DNA from: Rachicladosporium sp. CCFEE 5018
Taxonomy: Eukaryota; Ascomycota; Dothideomycetes; Cladosporiales; Cladosporiaceae
Direction of reading: 5' to 3'
Length of the DNA: 64,000 nt
NCBI GenBank assembly: GCA_002077045.2
Contig: KZ111156.1
Coordinates: 96,125-160,124 of the forward strand
Both the position numbers and the translations under genes were made by a program. Shown here piece after piece: positions 22,561-32,402 of the stretch. Numbering within the stretch: the stretch's first letter is position 1; each line of letters begins with the position of its first letter. The notes under the pieces were generated by a model. That model was not told the origin of the DNA and searched no databases. It saw nothing but the letters and a program-made list of their open reading frames with translations.

Positions 22561-22679
22561 GCGGGAGGCATGTGGTCTGGGTAGATGAGAGACTGGGAAA
22601 GTATGAGTGTGGTATCAAAGGTGATACATTGCGTATGTCTACTCTACGGCTGCTTCCCTAAACCCAACATGCGATGCGT

Positions 22680-23753
22680 CTACGCAATTCCCACCTCTCC
22701 GTCCCACTCCCTCTGCTTCCTCTTCCTCTCATTCACCTTCTCAGCCTCCACCCTCGCATCTTCGGCTTCCGATACCCCCATCTTCCGATCCTCAAACTTG
22801 CACGTCTCCTCCCTCCCACTCTTCCTCAATCTCCTCTTCGCCTTAGCCTCATCCTTCCACTCCCCTTTCATGCCCCGTTGCTCCCTCTCACTATCCTCAT
22901 CGCACTCCTGCCAAAACTCTTTCACCTCCTTCCTTGCCGCGCGGTACACGTTACAGCAAATAAAGAATCGCGACCAGTGCTCGGTCGCGGTTCTCTTGGC
23001 CATGATACGGCAGCAGAGCAAGAGATGGTTTTGTTCCGTTAAGCACTGGAACCGCTCTTCTTGTCTGTGTGAGAAGATCACTTCGTGCCTCGAAGTCCAG
23101 TATCCGTGCTCGTTGCCGAAGTCGTCCCAATCGTGCTGCGAAAGCAGCGAATTGCAGACCCAGATCTTGACCGCATCCTCGGACTGCGGATGCAAGCCCT
23201 CTGCCTTCAGTCTCTGGACCAGCTTCGCCAACTGGGCTGCCCGGTCATCAAGGTCTCCCATGCATGCCGTGCGGCCCAGACATGGGCAAAGGGACGCAGA
23301 AGGCAAGAAGCAGATCTTCGAGATCGAGTGCCTATGAATCGGTTCCAGAGAGCGAAGCCAAGCGATACAAGTCTCCTCGGACTCGACGTAGAAGGTCGTC
23401 TGGTTATAGTACAGCCTCCCCAACTTCGTCCTCGCGCACTGATCCAGCTGCAGCACGATTGGAGGCTTCGGGTTGCTAGAGGAGATTAGTCTGTGGCCCT
23501 GGACATGGTCGAGGAACTTCGGCGCTCCGTAGGGTCGGCGGGTGAACTGTGTGTCCTTTGTCAGGTGCTGGAGAATTCTCTGGTGGAGCTCGCGGGGGAG
23601 GTCGGCGATGTTTTGGAGGAGAGGGTCGAGTGGCTTGGGCCAGCTGGGCGCGGACATGCGTGGGAAGCGGCCGGGGGGAGTGCGGATCGAGCGACGCTGC
23701 TTTTTGGGAGGGGGTCCGGAAGGGGTGTTGAGCGACTTGTACATGGAAGGCAT
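22680..23753 (-). CDS. F-box-like protein, distant relative of the tandem family
   Basis: Single exon, 357 aa, function unknown. After a basic Pro-rich N-terminus there is an F-box-like helix pair, IADLPRELHQRILQHLTKD (about residues 49-67). Next come a segment where related proteins have a Leu-Gln-Val block (IVLQLDQCARTKLGRLYYNQ), then CIAWLRSLEPIHRHSISKICF. This order (LPxEL, LQL/LQV, YY, WLxxL, I-F) is that of the family expanded at 40-60 kb, though identity is low. The C-terminal third is a highly charged Lys/Glu/Arg helix. It is convergent with GUA1 at about 120 bp. F-box proteins usually recruit substrates to SCF ubiquitin ligases, but binding to Skp1 is not shown by sequence alone. Confidence 0.7.
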   Translation of the reverse strand: MPSMYKSLNTPSGPPPKKQRRSIRTPPGRFPRMSAPSWPKPLDPLLQNIADLPRELHQRILQHLTKDTQFTRRPYGAPKFLDHVQGHRLISSSNPKPPIVLQLDQCARTKLGRLYYNQTTFYVESEETCIAWLRSLEPIHRHSISKICFLPSASLCPCLGRTACMGDLDDRAAQLAKLVQRLKAEGLHPQSEDAVKIWVCNSLLSQHDWDDFGNEHGYWTSRHEVIFSHRQEERFQCLTEQNHLLLCCRIMAKRTATEHWSRFFICCNVYRAARKEVKEFWQECDEDSEREQRGMKGEWKDEAKAKRRLRKSGREETCKFEDRKMGVSEAEDARVEAEKVNERKRKQREWDGEVGIA

Positions 23754-24888
23754 GACGTCGGCTGGGTTTTATTGGTGGTTGTCGGAGGGTGCCTTGTGGT
23801 CTTATAGACTTGGTCGTGAGCGCGAGCGAGACCTCCGATGTAGCGACGAGAGTGACTTGGCTGAGACCTGTGCCTCTCCGAAGTGGCTTGGTGGATGTGC
23901 TTGCTGTTGCGAGTTGCAGTGTGACTGCTCAAGCGTCTCAATGAAATCACGGAGATCATGTGTGGTTTATAATCTGGTGTGTGACTCGGTAGTGTGTGTG
24001 TGACTTGGTTGTGTGAAATTGTGTGATCAAGATCATAAGTCTTGAGACCGAGAAAGAGAGAGAAATCGATTTTCTTACATACCCAGAGGCCAAGCAGGGG
24101 GAAACTTACTGACTCACCTGTATTTGGCCTCTATTGGTCGGATCGTGAGGACGGTCGGTGGCTGGAGACATGTCGACCATTTGACTTTTCTAGGGGATCT
24201 CGACTTTACTGCTAGTCGCCCTGGGTATCGACGAGGCCTGCAATTATGAAAAATGCAAACCATACAGACCGATAACAATACCTATGAAATGATTACCAGT
24301 CTCCGTTGTCGCCATCGGAGCGGAAGGTTTCGTGTATGCCCGATAGCCTTGAAGTCGATCGCACCGGCTCTTCGCCGCAACACCCAAGGCAGGCCTCGTG
24401 CTCAGTCCCGACACGCTTGTCGTCACTCTGTAGCAAAGCCCTGCGATATTAATTATCGTCGCTTTCGCCGCCGCCTTCACCAGTGTGTGGCTGGCAAAAG
24501 TCGATAGTGGGGGCTGACCTGTCGCAAGTCGATGAGTGGTCGGAGACACCGAAGTGAGGATATGTCTTGGCATGGTCAGCTGATATTCCGAAACTCATCT
24601 GGTGCCTGAACACCGGGTCACTAACAGACCCAGTCAGGCGGTACGAAAGCGGAGCACGACCTAAATCGATATCGAATGGACGCACGACTCGTGCAAGTGG
24701 CCTCGTGTGTGCACATCTTCCTTATCGCGCTCGGGGGTGAGCAAGCGTCGATACGCACTGTGCAGTAATTAGATGGTCATCCACGTGCGACGCGCCACTT
24801 GCGATGACCAAACAACATCTCTTCCACGCATCCAGTCTCGGCGACGATGCTCGAAGCCCGCTGTAGCCTGCCCGCATCTTCCTCGAGT
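23754..24888. other. Intergenic, no gene seen
   Basis: About 1.1 kb between two minus-strand F-box-like genes. There is a (GT)-rich patch near 23975-24020. Nothing protein-like was recognised in the open frames of either strand. Confidence 0.4.
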
Positions 24889-26049
24889 TCACCCGGCCAG
24901 CTGGTCATACTTGTTGAAGTCAGTAATCTCCCCCAAGAACTCTCCAGCCAATTCCCTCACCCCCTCCCTCTCAGCCCACGCAATACCGATTCCCTCCACA
25001 TTCCCCTCCTCATCCTCAAACCTCTGCTCCCATTCCGCATCGAACTCCGCCCACCCACTCGTAGCCCCAACCCTCTCCTCCTCCCTCTCCTCAACCTGCC
25101 AACCTTCCAACCACATCCCCCTCGTCCAATGATGCCAAATCCTGTCCAACTCAGCCTGGAACAGCCTCCTTAGCAAGATCCCCCGTCTCGCCTGCCGCAT
25201 CGTCAGCGAAAACCAAGCCATGGAGATGACGTCGTGGGTCGCTGTCCAGATCCCCGGGACCTCGGATGGAGGTTGTGGCAGCCAATACCGCGGGATCCAC
25301 ATCTTGAGCACATTGGGCTCGAGCTGGATGTTGTGGAACCAGAGGCGGACGAAAGTATGGGCGCGTTCTGGGAGGGACTCGCGGCTATTGTGTGGGGCGA
25401 AGCGGAAGTGCCGGATCAGAGCGCGGTGTTCCGGATCCAGGGACGAGAGGAATGTGAATGCGGTTGTGGCGTCGGGGGCGGAGAAGATGTTGGAGGCGTA
25501 GTAGGCTTCTGCTGCTGCGTGGCGTGTGGCGCGAGAGACTTGTAACGACGGTGGTGGATGGTAGGGCTTCGAGAGATCGATCACAGTAGGCTCAGGGACT
25601 GGAGCCAAGTCTTGCAGCACCCAAAACATCGCCCTCTGCGACTCCGCCTCGACTTCAATGTCGGTGCGCACAGCCTTCGGTCGAGGGAAGCGCGGGAGGA
25701 CGTAGAACTGGATCACGTTCCTGATCTCGGCCGGCAGTGTCGCCCGAAAGGCCTTCACGAATGCCGCATATCTGTCGGCTTCCATCCACTCTCTGAGCTT
25801 CTGAGTGTGAATAGTGGCCCGCGCATCGAGTGCAGATAGTTCGGGTGCTAACTTGCCAGTCGAATCGTTCAATCGGCGCCGCTTCGAGCCCGTTGTATCC
25901 TGTGTATGTAGTCTCTTCGACATCTTTGTCGCGGTGATCGCACATATGCGCTGCCGGGAGGAGTTGCTAAAACAAACTGCGGATGGCGATGGGAAGGACA
26001 TGGAACGACAGCATCCAGGCCGAGCTGAGTGGGCATAGGACTCGTCCAT
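24889..26049 (-). CDS. F-box-like protein, distant relative of the tandem family
   Basis: Single exon, 386 aa from the ATG at 26049, which sits in a strong CACCATGG context. An alternative ATG at 25923 starts MSKRLHTQDTTGSKRRRL and would give 344 aa. Core motifs are ATLPAEIRNVIQFYVLP, then IDLSKPYHPPPSLQVSRATR, EAYYASNIFSA, FLSSLDPEHRALIRHFRF. These match, in order, the LPxELF, SWRPPSxLQVNxATR, YYATxVFDF, WLRxL and IRF blocks of the genes at 40-60 kb. This makes it the clearest bridge between the array and the rest of the genome. The C-terminus is acidic and Trp-rich. Function unknown. The neighbour at 22680 is a further relative in the same orientation. Confidence 0.68.
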   Translation of the reverse strand: MDESYAHSARPGCCRSMSFPSPSAVCFSNSSRQRICAITATKMSKRLHTQDTTGSKRRRLNDSTGKLAPELSALDARATIHTQKLREWMEADRYAAFVKAFRATLPAEIRNVIQFYVLPRFPRPKAVRTDIEVEAESQRAMFWVLQDLAPVPEPTVIDLSKPYHPPPSLQVSRATRHAAAEAYYASNIFSAPDATTAFTFLSSLDPEHRALIRHFRFAPHNSRESLPERAHTFVRLWFHNIQLEPNVLKMWIPRYWLPQPPSEVPGIWTATHDVISMAWFSLTMRQARRGILLRRLFQAELDRIWHHWTRGMWLEGWQVEEREEERVGATSGWAEFDAEWEQRFEDEEGNVEGIGIAWAEREGVRELAGEFLGEITDFNKYDQLAG

Positions 26050-26484
26050 GGTGTGTCGTCCTCATTTTCAAAGCAATAGACTTTCATGTCAGCAGAAATT
26101 CACACGGCGTAGAGCTGAGGACACAAGAGCCTCGTGGCGATGTATCCGAGGAAACCGGATAGTGAGCGCGATCGAGGCTCGTCTAATCGAGATGGAGTCT
26201 CGTAGCGCAATGCGTCGCATGAATGGTGTGGCCGTCGTGTGACCTTTACCAGTTGCATATACCCTGGCCGCTCGGGGGTCGAAATCTGCCAGTCAGTAGG
26301 AGCTGTACAAATTCCGTGACTGGGAGAGGGGATGTAGTGGAAAAGACACAGTTGTATGGAATGCTAAGTCAAGGCCTTCTGTAACTGTACAAACCACATC
26401 TTCCGCCGTAGCAGACATCGCCACTCCTTCGCCACCCCTCCAATCCTCTTCCGCCCTTCCCCTTCCTTCTTCCACTTGTCCTCT
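26050..26484. other. Intergenic, no gene seen
   Basis: About 430 bases between an F-box-like gene and the 3' end of RIP1, both on the minus strand. No recognisable content. Confidence 0.45.
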
Positions 26485-27401
26485 TCAACCAATAACCAGC
26501 GCTCCCTCCTCAGGGAAGTCATAAGCCGGTATCTCCAAGTTCAACGGCGCAGGTCCCTTCCGAATCCGCCCCGAGATATCGTAATGACTGCCATGGCACG
26601 GGCAGAACCATCCACCAAAGTCTCCAGCCTCACCAATAGGCACACAACCCAAATGCGTGCACACACCCACCATGATCAGCCACTCCGGCTTCTGCACTCG
26701 CTCGGTGTCGGGCTGCGGGTCGCGGAGAGATTCCCACTTGGTGTCCTCGGCCTCCTTGATCTCGTCGGCGGTGCGGTGGCGGATGAAGACTGGCTTGCCG
26801 CGCCACTTGATGATGACGTTCTTGCCTTCGGGAATGGTGGCGAGGTCTACTTCGACCTTGGCTTGGGCGAGGACGTCGGCCGAGGCGGACATGTTGACTA
26901 GGAAGTCTGTGTGGCGGGATGTTGTTAGTGATGCGCTCCTTCTTTCGTATAGGTCGTCAGCCATTCTGCTGCCACTCTCTGTCACTCACCCTGCACAGTG
27001 TTCTTCGCACCCAACGCGCTCAAGCCTCCCATCGTGCCCACCATAAAGTACTGAAATACCTTATTGCTCGTCTCCTTGCCAGTCTTGTACTTGCCCCAGT
27101 TGGGCATCACAGTCGTGTCCCTTGCATTACCAGTACCGCGGTGGAATGGTGATGTGAAGCCGGCGTGAGAGGTGGAGGCGTCGGCCATTGAGCGCTGCTG
27201 CTGTGCGCTCACTGCCAGGGGTGCAGCAGCGCGCAGCGAGCGCGGGGATGACCGAGCGACGCCGTCGAGATGCGAGAGACGGACATGGCGGCGGTGGAGG
27301 GGAGTGTACGGGGTGAGAGTGGAGTTAATGGTGGTGGATGGCGATGAGGAGGTGGTGATGTGTGGAACTTGTGCTTGACGGGTTGTGCCGGGTTGCAGCA
27401 T
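26485..27401 (-). CDS. RIP1: Rieske iron-sulfur subunit of cytochrome bc1 complex
   Basis: Carries electrons from ubiquinol to cytochrome c1 in mitochondrial complex III. Two exons, 27401-26990 and 26906-26485, with an 83-bp intron (donor GTGAGT, acceptor CACACAG). The protein is about 277 aa. The long Ser/Thr/Arg-rich N-terminus is a mitochondrial presequence. The mature N-terminus (around TTVMPNWGKYK) precedes one membrane helix (FQYFMVGTMGGLSALGA). The 2Fe-2S ligands are in CTHLGCVPIGEAGDFGGWFC and CPCHGSHYD, with Cys and His intact. The splice restores KNTVQDFLVNMSASADVLA. It is divergent from the macrodomain gene with only about 140 bp between start codons. Confidence 0.95.
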
Positions 27402-27545
27402 TGGAATTTGCGGCAGCTGATTGGCTGGGCGGGATGGTCATGGACATACACCTCGAACTCGACTCGCACTCAGAGAGTCTTGGGGTATTCCAATGAAAAT
27501 GTTGAGGTCACCTCTCACAGGCCAACCCAAGCCTAATTTATAGAC

Positions 27546-28301
27546 ATGGCTGTAGCTACTCGTCGGACCAAAGCGGACTCAACATCTGCCAGCGGGAAGA
27601 AAGTCGACTCATCTTCCTCCATCAAGAAGTCGACCAAGAAGAGACCACGATCAACACAACGTCCACGTCGAGCTACACGCAAAAGTCTCACGAACACAAA
27701 GGCCACAGCAAGTATGGAAGCTACATCTATCACTCAGCCTACGGAAGATGCTCCAGTTAAATCCACACATTTGATCATCAAAGAAGAAATCGGTGATCTC
27801 TTCGACTCGCCACCCAACTCGATCCTCCTACATGCCTGCAACTGCCGTGGATCCTGGGGTGCAGGCGTAGCAGCTATCTTCAAGAAGAAGTACCCTGCCG
27901 CCTACAAAGTCCACCTTGCTCACTGCAAAGCAACCAAAGCCGAGGATCTGCTTGGCACAGCTCAGCTCATTTCGCCTCAAGACTCCGACGTCAAAGCTGG
28001 AGAGAGTCACTGGATTGCCTGTGTGTTCACTTCTGTCGACGTCGGCAAGAAGAAGGGCAGTAGAGAGTCGATCTTGGATGCGACTGGCGAAGCTATGCAG
28101 GGTTTGCTGAAGCAGATTGGTGAAGTGGAGGACGGTGTGACGATCGGTTCAATTCGTATGCCGAAGATCAATCAAGGACTGTTTGATGTGCCGTGGGAGC
28201 GGACCCGGGCTGTGCTGGAGGGGATCGAAGTGCCACAACTCTTGAGAAGTGCTGGAGTGGAGGTTGTGGTGGTGGAGCTGGAGGAGGAAGCGATGCAATG
28301 A
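27546..28301 (+). CDS. POA1: Macrodomain protein, Poa1-like ADP-ribose 1''-phosphate phosphatase
   Basis: Single exon, 251 aa. The first 75 residues are Lys/Ser/Thr-rich and probably disordered. A macrodomain follows: THLIIKEEIGDLFDSPPNS, then ILLHACNCRGSWGAGVAAIF, the ADP-ribose-binding Asn/Gly loop. After it come IACVFTSVDVG and IGSIRMPKINQGLFDVPWER, whose N-Q-G-L-F segment forms the second substrate loop. Yeast Poa1 hydrolyses ADP-ribose 1''-phosphate from tRNA splicing, and related enzymes remove ADP-ribose from proteins. The NC-G-WG pattern and 2-loop layout fit Poa1 better than MacroD-type hydrolases. The exact activity is inferred. Confidence 0.8.
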   Translation: MAVATRRTKADSTSASGKKVDSSSSIKKSTKKRPRSTQRPRRATRKSLTNTKATASMEATSITQPTEDAPVKSTHLIIKEEIGDLFDSPPNSILLHACNCRGSWGAGVAAIFKKKYPAAYKVHLAHCKATKAEDLLGTAQLISPQDSDVKAGESHWIACVFTSVDVGKKKGSRESILDATGEAMQGLLKQIGEVEDGVTIGSIRMPKINQGLFDVPWERTRAVLEGIEVPQLLRSAGVEVVVVELEEEAMQ

Positions 28302-28542
28302 AATCGGAAAGCGATGTCGACCCGTCCTCTCAGACCTCAAGCCCACCTGCTGCCATCGCAGACCTGGCTCGCTGCCTGCGATTCCCCTTCTTCTTGAACG
28401 ACTTCCTCAGAGCTGTCAGAATGGAGTGCACATGGGGAGACACCAAGAACCCTGCAGTGACCCAAACACCGATGACTTCGCCGTCCTCGCCATTCAAGAT
28501 TTCCACCTTCGTGCATAGCTCTGGACAAACGGAAGTTCGCGC

Positions 28543-29247
28543 TCACTGATATCTATGCGTGTCCATGAAGGGATGAATGTGGAGCGCTTCGTCGTTACGA
28601 TGCTCGAACAGATCGATTTCCTCGCGGGCAGTGTCAAGGGCGTCACACAAGTCGTAGTGCTCGTTGGTCTTGTACGGGGCATGGAGGCTTGCCCAAAATC
28701 TCGAACAGTCCAGAGGCGGAAGCTTATCGACCAGCACGCTGTGAACCCGGCCTTGAGTATGATCTCGCGCTGCCCTACTGGATTAATGAGATGCTGGACT
28801 CTTTCTGCGCCATTTGCTTAAGCTCGGTGGCCAGGATTTTCAGCGTTGCCCCAAGAGTACAGTGCACAACGCGCCACCAAATCTCGTACATCGGCTCATT
28901 CGTACCGACTGTAAACTCTACCTTTGTGCAGAGTGCAGGATCAAGCTTGCGATGCTCCATGCGGAGCGGCCGCTCGCCAAGCGTTCCATCAAACGCAAAC
29001 AGTATCTTGACGAGCTCCCTCTCCCTGCGACGGCGTGCACTGGCGCGAACAATCTCGCTGTGGCGCTTGAATGCCCAGTAACGATCCTGCAAGGGTACAC
29101 CTCCCTTAAGGTCCCGCCATGCTGCGGAGAAGGCGTACACGGGTGAATGTTGTACAACTCAGCTGGCAGGTTTCGTACGCGCGAAACCAAGTTGATGTGG
29201 CCGCTCTCCGAAGCAGCCTCCTCAAAAATACCGGTGTCAGGCGCCAT
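28543..29247 (-). pseudogene. Decayed gene related to F-box-like proteins
   Basis: Starting at ATG 29247 the frame reads an acidic N-terminus and LVSRVRNLPAELYNI, an F-box-like beginning. The natural continuation VYAFSAAWRDLKGGVPLQDRY lies one base out of frame from about 29145. That second frame runs to a stop at 28775 (LVKILFAFDGTLGERPLRME, KVEFTVGTNEPMYEIWWRVV). A third stretch, LPPLDCSRFWASLHAPYKTN, resumes in another frame from about 28730 to 28543. No GT-AG pair of plausible length joins the first two pieces, so a frameshifted relic is more likely than a spliced gene. Confidence 0.45.
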
Positions 29248-29797
29248 ATCGATACTGCAAGCACGCATTTGGCGCCCCGCAAAGAGTACAGGTCCTCTGA
29301 TGTGCGCAGTCAGTTGCACGCACAGCGTCCCGCAATGCTGTCCTGGTGTGGTCGTGTAAGACGTTCAATTCTTCATGAAATCGGTAGAATAGGAAGATGA
29401 CGAGAGAGTACCGCAGTGAGTCGACCGCAGCAGCACTTGCAAACACGGAGCCTCATCACGATTGGCGACCGAATGAAGTCGAATGACGCGCGAAGGCGAC
29501 TGATGGTGAACGCCGTGTATACGCCCGCCTACCTACTTTACTTGAACTCACAATGCCTCTTCCGCCGTTCCTCGGCGACCCGCGTCTCCATAGAATACAC
29601 ATGACTCAGCCCTTCATAACGCCATAACTCGCAGGTTTACTTATCCTCACTTCCCATGTCCTCTTCGTCTTCCGAGCCAGCCAGAAAATCAATCCCACTG
29701 CTGCTCTTCCGCCAGTCCAGCTCAATACCGCCACGAGCAGCAGCGCCCACAGAACAACCGTTCTCGTCTTGTACGGTATGATCCTTCTTCCATTAAG
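29248..29797. other. Intergenic, no gene seen
   Basis: About 550 bases upstream of the decayed gene and downstream of the mannosyltransferase gene. A minus-strand frame overlapping it is the open 5' extension of the decayed gene. Nothing else recognised. Confidence 0.4.
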
Positions 29798-31255
29798 TCA
29801 CTGCTCCTTCTCCCACCCCTCCGGCTTACTCCTCCCATTGACAGTCAGATACTTCTCCGTACAACTATACCCATTCCAATCAAAGTTATCCTTCGGATTA
29901 CAATGACACTTCCCGTCAATCCTCTTCTGCTCCCCAGTAGGACAATGCGTGAAAGGCACGTGATAATATGCGATATCATCAAACCAGTGGATCTCCTCTT
30001 TAGGCAACATGAGTGCTGCAGCAATGCTATGAACGGGAGCGTCGCCCCAGCGCTCGTAGAAGAAGCCGCCGTCGCGGTCGAGGCTGTTGAAGTAATCCGT
30101 GTAGCCTTGGCCGCGGAGCCAGAGCAGGGAGCCGATCTCGAAGTTCGACCAGAAGTGGCAGTGGTTGTACGTCTTGCCCCCGTCGTTGGAGAGGAACGCC
30201 ATGCTGTTGTCTTTGGCGACATGCTCTGGATGCTTGGCCATGAATTTCGTCACGCTGTCCCAGAGCGTGGGGATCGTCTCGACGTACTCGTACAGCGAGA
30301 GCACGAAGGAGTACTTTTCCTTGTTATCGGCCATGAATTTGAAGGGGTCGTAGGGGATGTCGCAGTAGAGTTCTATGCTCGGCTCGACGCGCCAGTACCA
30401 CTCGTAGTTCAGCATGAGGGGGTGGTGGAAGAAGAAGCCGGATTCGTAGCGGCACATGTGGCGGTAGGAGACGCTGTCGCCGTAGATGATCTTCTTCTCG
30501 CGCATCTCGTCGCGGACTTTCTTGGCGCGGTCTTGGTCGATCCAGGAGGGGAAGCCCCAGTGTTCGGAGCCGATTTTGCCGTAGAAGGTCTTGCCCGAGG
30601 TGAGGGCACTTGTCACCTTCTTGAATGTATCATCGAATTCGGCGTCGTTCAGGAAGACCCAGTCGTAGTTGAAAGCGTGGTTGAAGCGGTCCTCGACTTG
30701 ACGGATGCTGCGGGAGATTTCCCAGACGTCGGAGTTGCGGGCGAGGGTCACGAAGGTGGCGTTCATCCGAGGGCCAGCATTGGTACTCGAGGTGAGATGC
30801 GAGGTCGCAGGTGATGACACGTATGGGTTAGGCGAAGTATCCTGCTTCGACGGCGCCTGCGTATGTGCCGGCACCGCCGCCGCCTTCGAATCCACAGTCT
30901 GATGTGCGCTTCCCAGAGGCAACGCATCCGTCTCCTTCTCCAAACTACTCCCCACCTTCTCCCCCGTCCCCGCATGTGCACTCCCCGTCCAGCCCTGCCC
31001 CTTGGCTAGCATCCCCTTCGCCGCTTCATGGCCAGGCACCTGTGACGAAGATGACGAGATGAAGAATATCACCACCAACGCCACGAACGCGAACACAATG
31101 TACCGCAAGTACCGCGTGCTGCCGGACATGATGCCGCTGCTTGAGCGCGCGTACGCTGTCTCGTCTCGCTCAATGTCGCGTGCTAGTGATGATGAGTCCT
31201 CGTCCTCCCGCAACGCGTACTCCTTCTCGCCGAAGGGTTGGGATGGTGTTCGCAT
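29798..31255 (-). CDS. GT15 alpha-1,2-mannosyltransferase (KRE2/MNT1/KTR family)
   Basis: Type II Golgi membrane enzyme of 485 aa that adds mannose to O- and N-glycans from GDP-mannose. I use ATG 31255 because the frame further upstream has no ATG. A short cytoplasmic tail is followed by one membrane anchor (YLRYIVFAFVALVVIFFI, about residues 48-65) and a Ser/Ala-rich stem to about residue 160. The GT15 catalytic domain runs from NATFVTLARNSDVWEI to the end. It includes YDWVFLNDAEFDDTFK, YWRVEPSIELYCDIPYDPF (nucleotide-sugar and metal site) and YNHCHFWSNFEIGSLLWLR with the candidate catalytic Glu. Which KTR paralogue it is cannot be fixed from sequence alone. It is divergent from the APH-like gene. 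Confidence 0.92.
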   Translation of the reverse strand: MRTPSQPFGEKEYALREDEDSSSLARDIERDETAYARSSSGIMSGSTRYLRYIVFAFVALVVIFFISSSSSQVPGHEAAKGMLAKGQGWTGSAHAGTGEKVGSSLEKETDALPLGSAHQTVDSKAAAVPAHTQAPSKQDTSPNPYVSSPATSHLTSSTNAGPRMNATFVTLARNSDVWEISRSIRQVEDRFNHAFNYDWVFLNDAEFDDTFKKVTSALTSGKTFYGKIGSEHWGFPSWIDQDRAKKVRDEMREKKIIYGDSVSYRHMCRYESGFFFHHPLMLNYEWYWRVEPSIELYCDIPYDPFKFMADNKEKYSFVLSLYEYVETIPTLWDSVTKFMAKHPEHVAKDNSMAFLSNDGGKTYNHCHFWSNFEIGSLLWLRGQGYTDYFNSLDRDGGFFYERWGDAPVHSIAAALMLPKEEIHWFDDIAYYHVPFTHCPTGEQKRIDGKCHCNPKDNFDWNGYSCTEKYLTVNGRSKPEGWEKEQ

Positions 31256-31554
31256 GTGGGTGGTGTGTGACAATTGTGGTTGATGTAAGGGAGTGACTGT
31301 GACTACATGGATTGAGATCAAGGGGTTTGCTGCACAATGGCCCTACATATTTCTGAGCCTTGCAGCTCGCGCACGTCGTCGTCAGCCCCATCCCGCGCGC
31401 CAGGGGGTCCTTTCCTTTCGGCTAGCAGATAAGCTTTCGGTAGCGGGCTACGTGCATGAAGTTAATTATGATCTGTACCGAGATCTCCGAGCAACCGCCC
31501 AAACAACGTCTCTTCACGCTGCCAAATAATGGTTGGCGATAGCTGACGTCCAGC

Positions 31555-32379
31555 ATGCAGATCGCAGCCCCAGCAACTGGTGGGCTCTGGCTCTCTCTAC
31601 GCATCAAGTACGGGCGCTGGAGGTACGGCTTCATCGGAGCTGGCCTAAATCCCTCAGGCTTTCGCGTGAGCAAAGAGCGCTTTATCAAATGGCCATGTAA
31701 GCAGCCTGAGCTCGAAGGCCATCAGTATGCCGCAGAGCACACAGACATACCGATTCCACGTGTGTGTAGGACGTATATGTGGCATGGTCGTCTTGCGATC
31801 GAGATGGAGTATGTGGCAGGTTGTGTGACTCTGGCGGCGGTCTGGTGGGAACTTACGTCAAAGCAGAGGCAGCACGTTGTGGAGCAGGTGGCAGACTACA
31901 TCAAGGCTCTGCGCGCGCTGAAGCCATCATCGACGCAAGGAGCCAAGGTGTCGGCGACGAGCGGCGGTGCTTGTCGAGACGTACGCGTGGCGACGATGAA
32001 GACGTTCGGTCCCTTCGACGACGTGTCTGCGTTTCATCGATGCCTGACCGGGGGCGTGGATGATGCTAGCGTAGCCAAAGTCTTCGGCGAGGCTGTTGCA
32101 GATATTCACGCACGAGATTATGAGACACGCTTCACGCATGGCGATCTCGGAGTCCAGAACATACTCATCCGGAGCGGCAAAGTCGTGTCCATCATAGACT
32201 GGGAATGCTCCGGCTGGTACCCGGAGTATTGGGAGTATACAAAAGCGCACTACAACAGCGTCTACTGTCCTGACTTCTATGAGATGTTGCGAGAACGCAT
32301 TCCTCGCTATGACGACGAGCTCGCCGCAGAACGCGCACTCTGGCAATCGTTTGACCAGCCTCTGAACGGCGAACGATGA
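31555..32379 (+). CDS. Aminoglycoside-phosphotransferase-like kinase (APH fold)
   Basis: Single exon, 274 aa. The C-lobe has the catalytic loop FTHGDLGVQNILIRSGKV (the HGD Asp and N as expected) and the metal-binding IIDWECSGWYPEYWEY. The N-lobe is shorter and includes RFIKWPCKQPELEGHQYAAE and IPIPRVCRTYMWHGRLAIEM. Fungal genomes hold many such APH/ChoK-fold proteins of unknown substrate, so drug resistance should not be assumed. The ATG at 31555 gives the longest frame and follows CCAGC. It is convergent with, and only 23 bp from, the degraded small paralogue on its right. Confidence 0.8.
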   Translation: MQIAAPATGGLWLSLRIKYGRWRYGFIGAGLNPSGFRVSKERFIKWPCKQPELEGHQYAAEHTDIPIPRVCRTYMWHGRLAIEMEYVAGCVTLAAVWWELTSKQRQHVVEQVADYIKALRALKPSSTQGAKVSATSGGACRDVRVATMKTFGPFDDVSAFHRCLTGGVDDASVAKVFGEAVADIHARDYETRFTHGDLGVQNILIRSGKVVSIIDWECSGWYPEYWEYTKAHYNSVYCPDFYEMLRERIPRYDDELAAERALWQSFDQPLNGER

Positions 32380-32402
32380 CACATCCTTGTGCCCAAAGAC
32401 GC

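Noticed and set aside
29903..30814. 303-codon plus-strand frame opposite the mannosyltransferase.
   Set aside because: Val/Ala/Glu-rich shadow of a strongly conserved GT15 catalytic domain on the minus strand.
31555..32379. Reading the APH-fold kinase as an antibiotic-resistance gene.
   Set aside because: Only the generic catalytic loop is shared. Fungal genomes hold many such kinases with unknown substrates, and no feature points to aminoglycosides.
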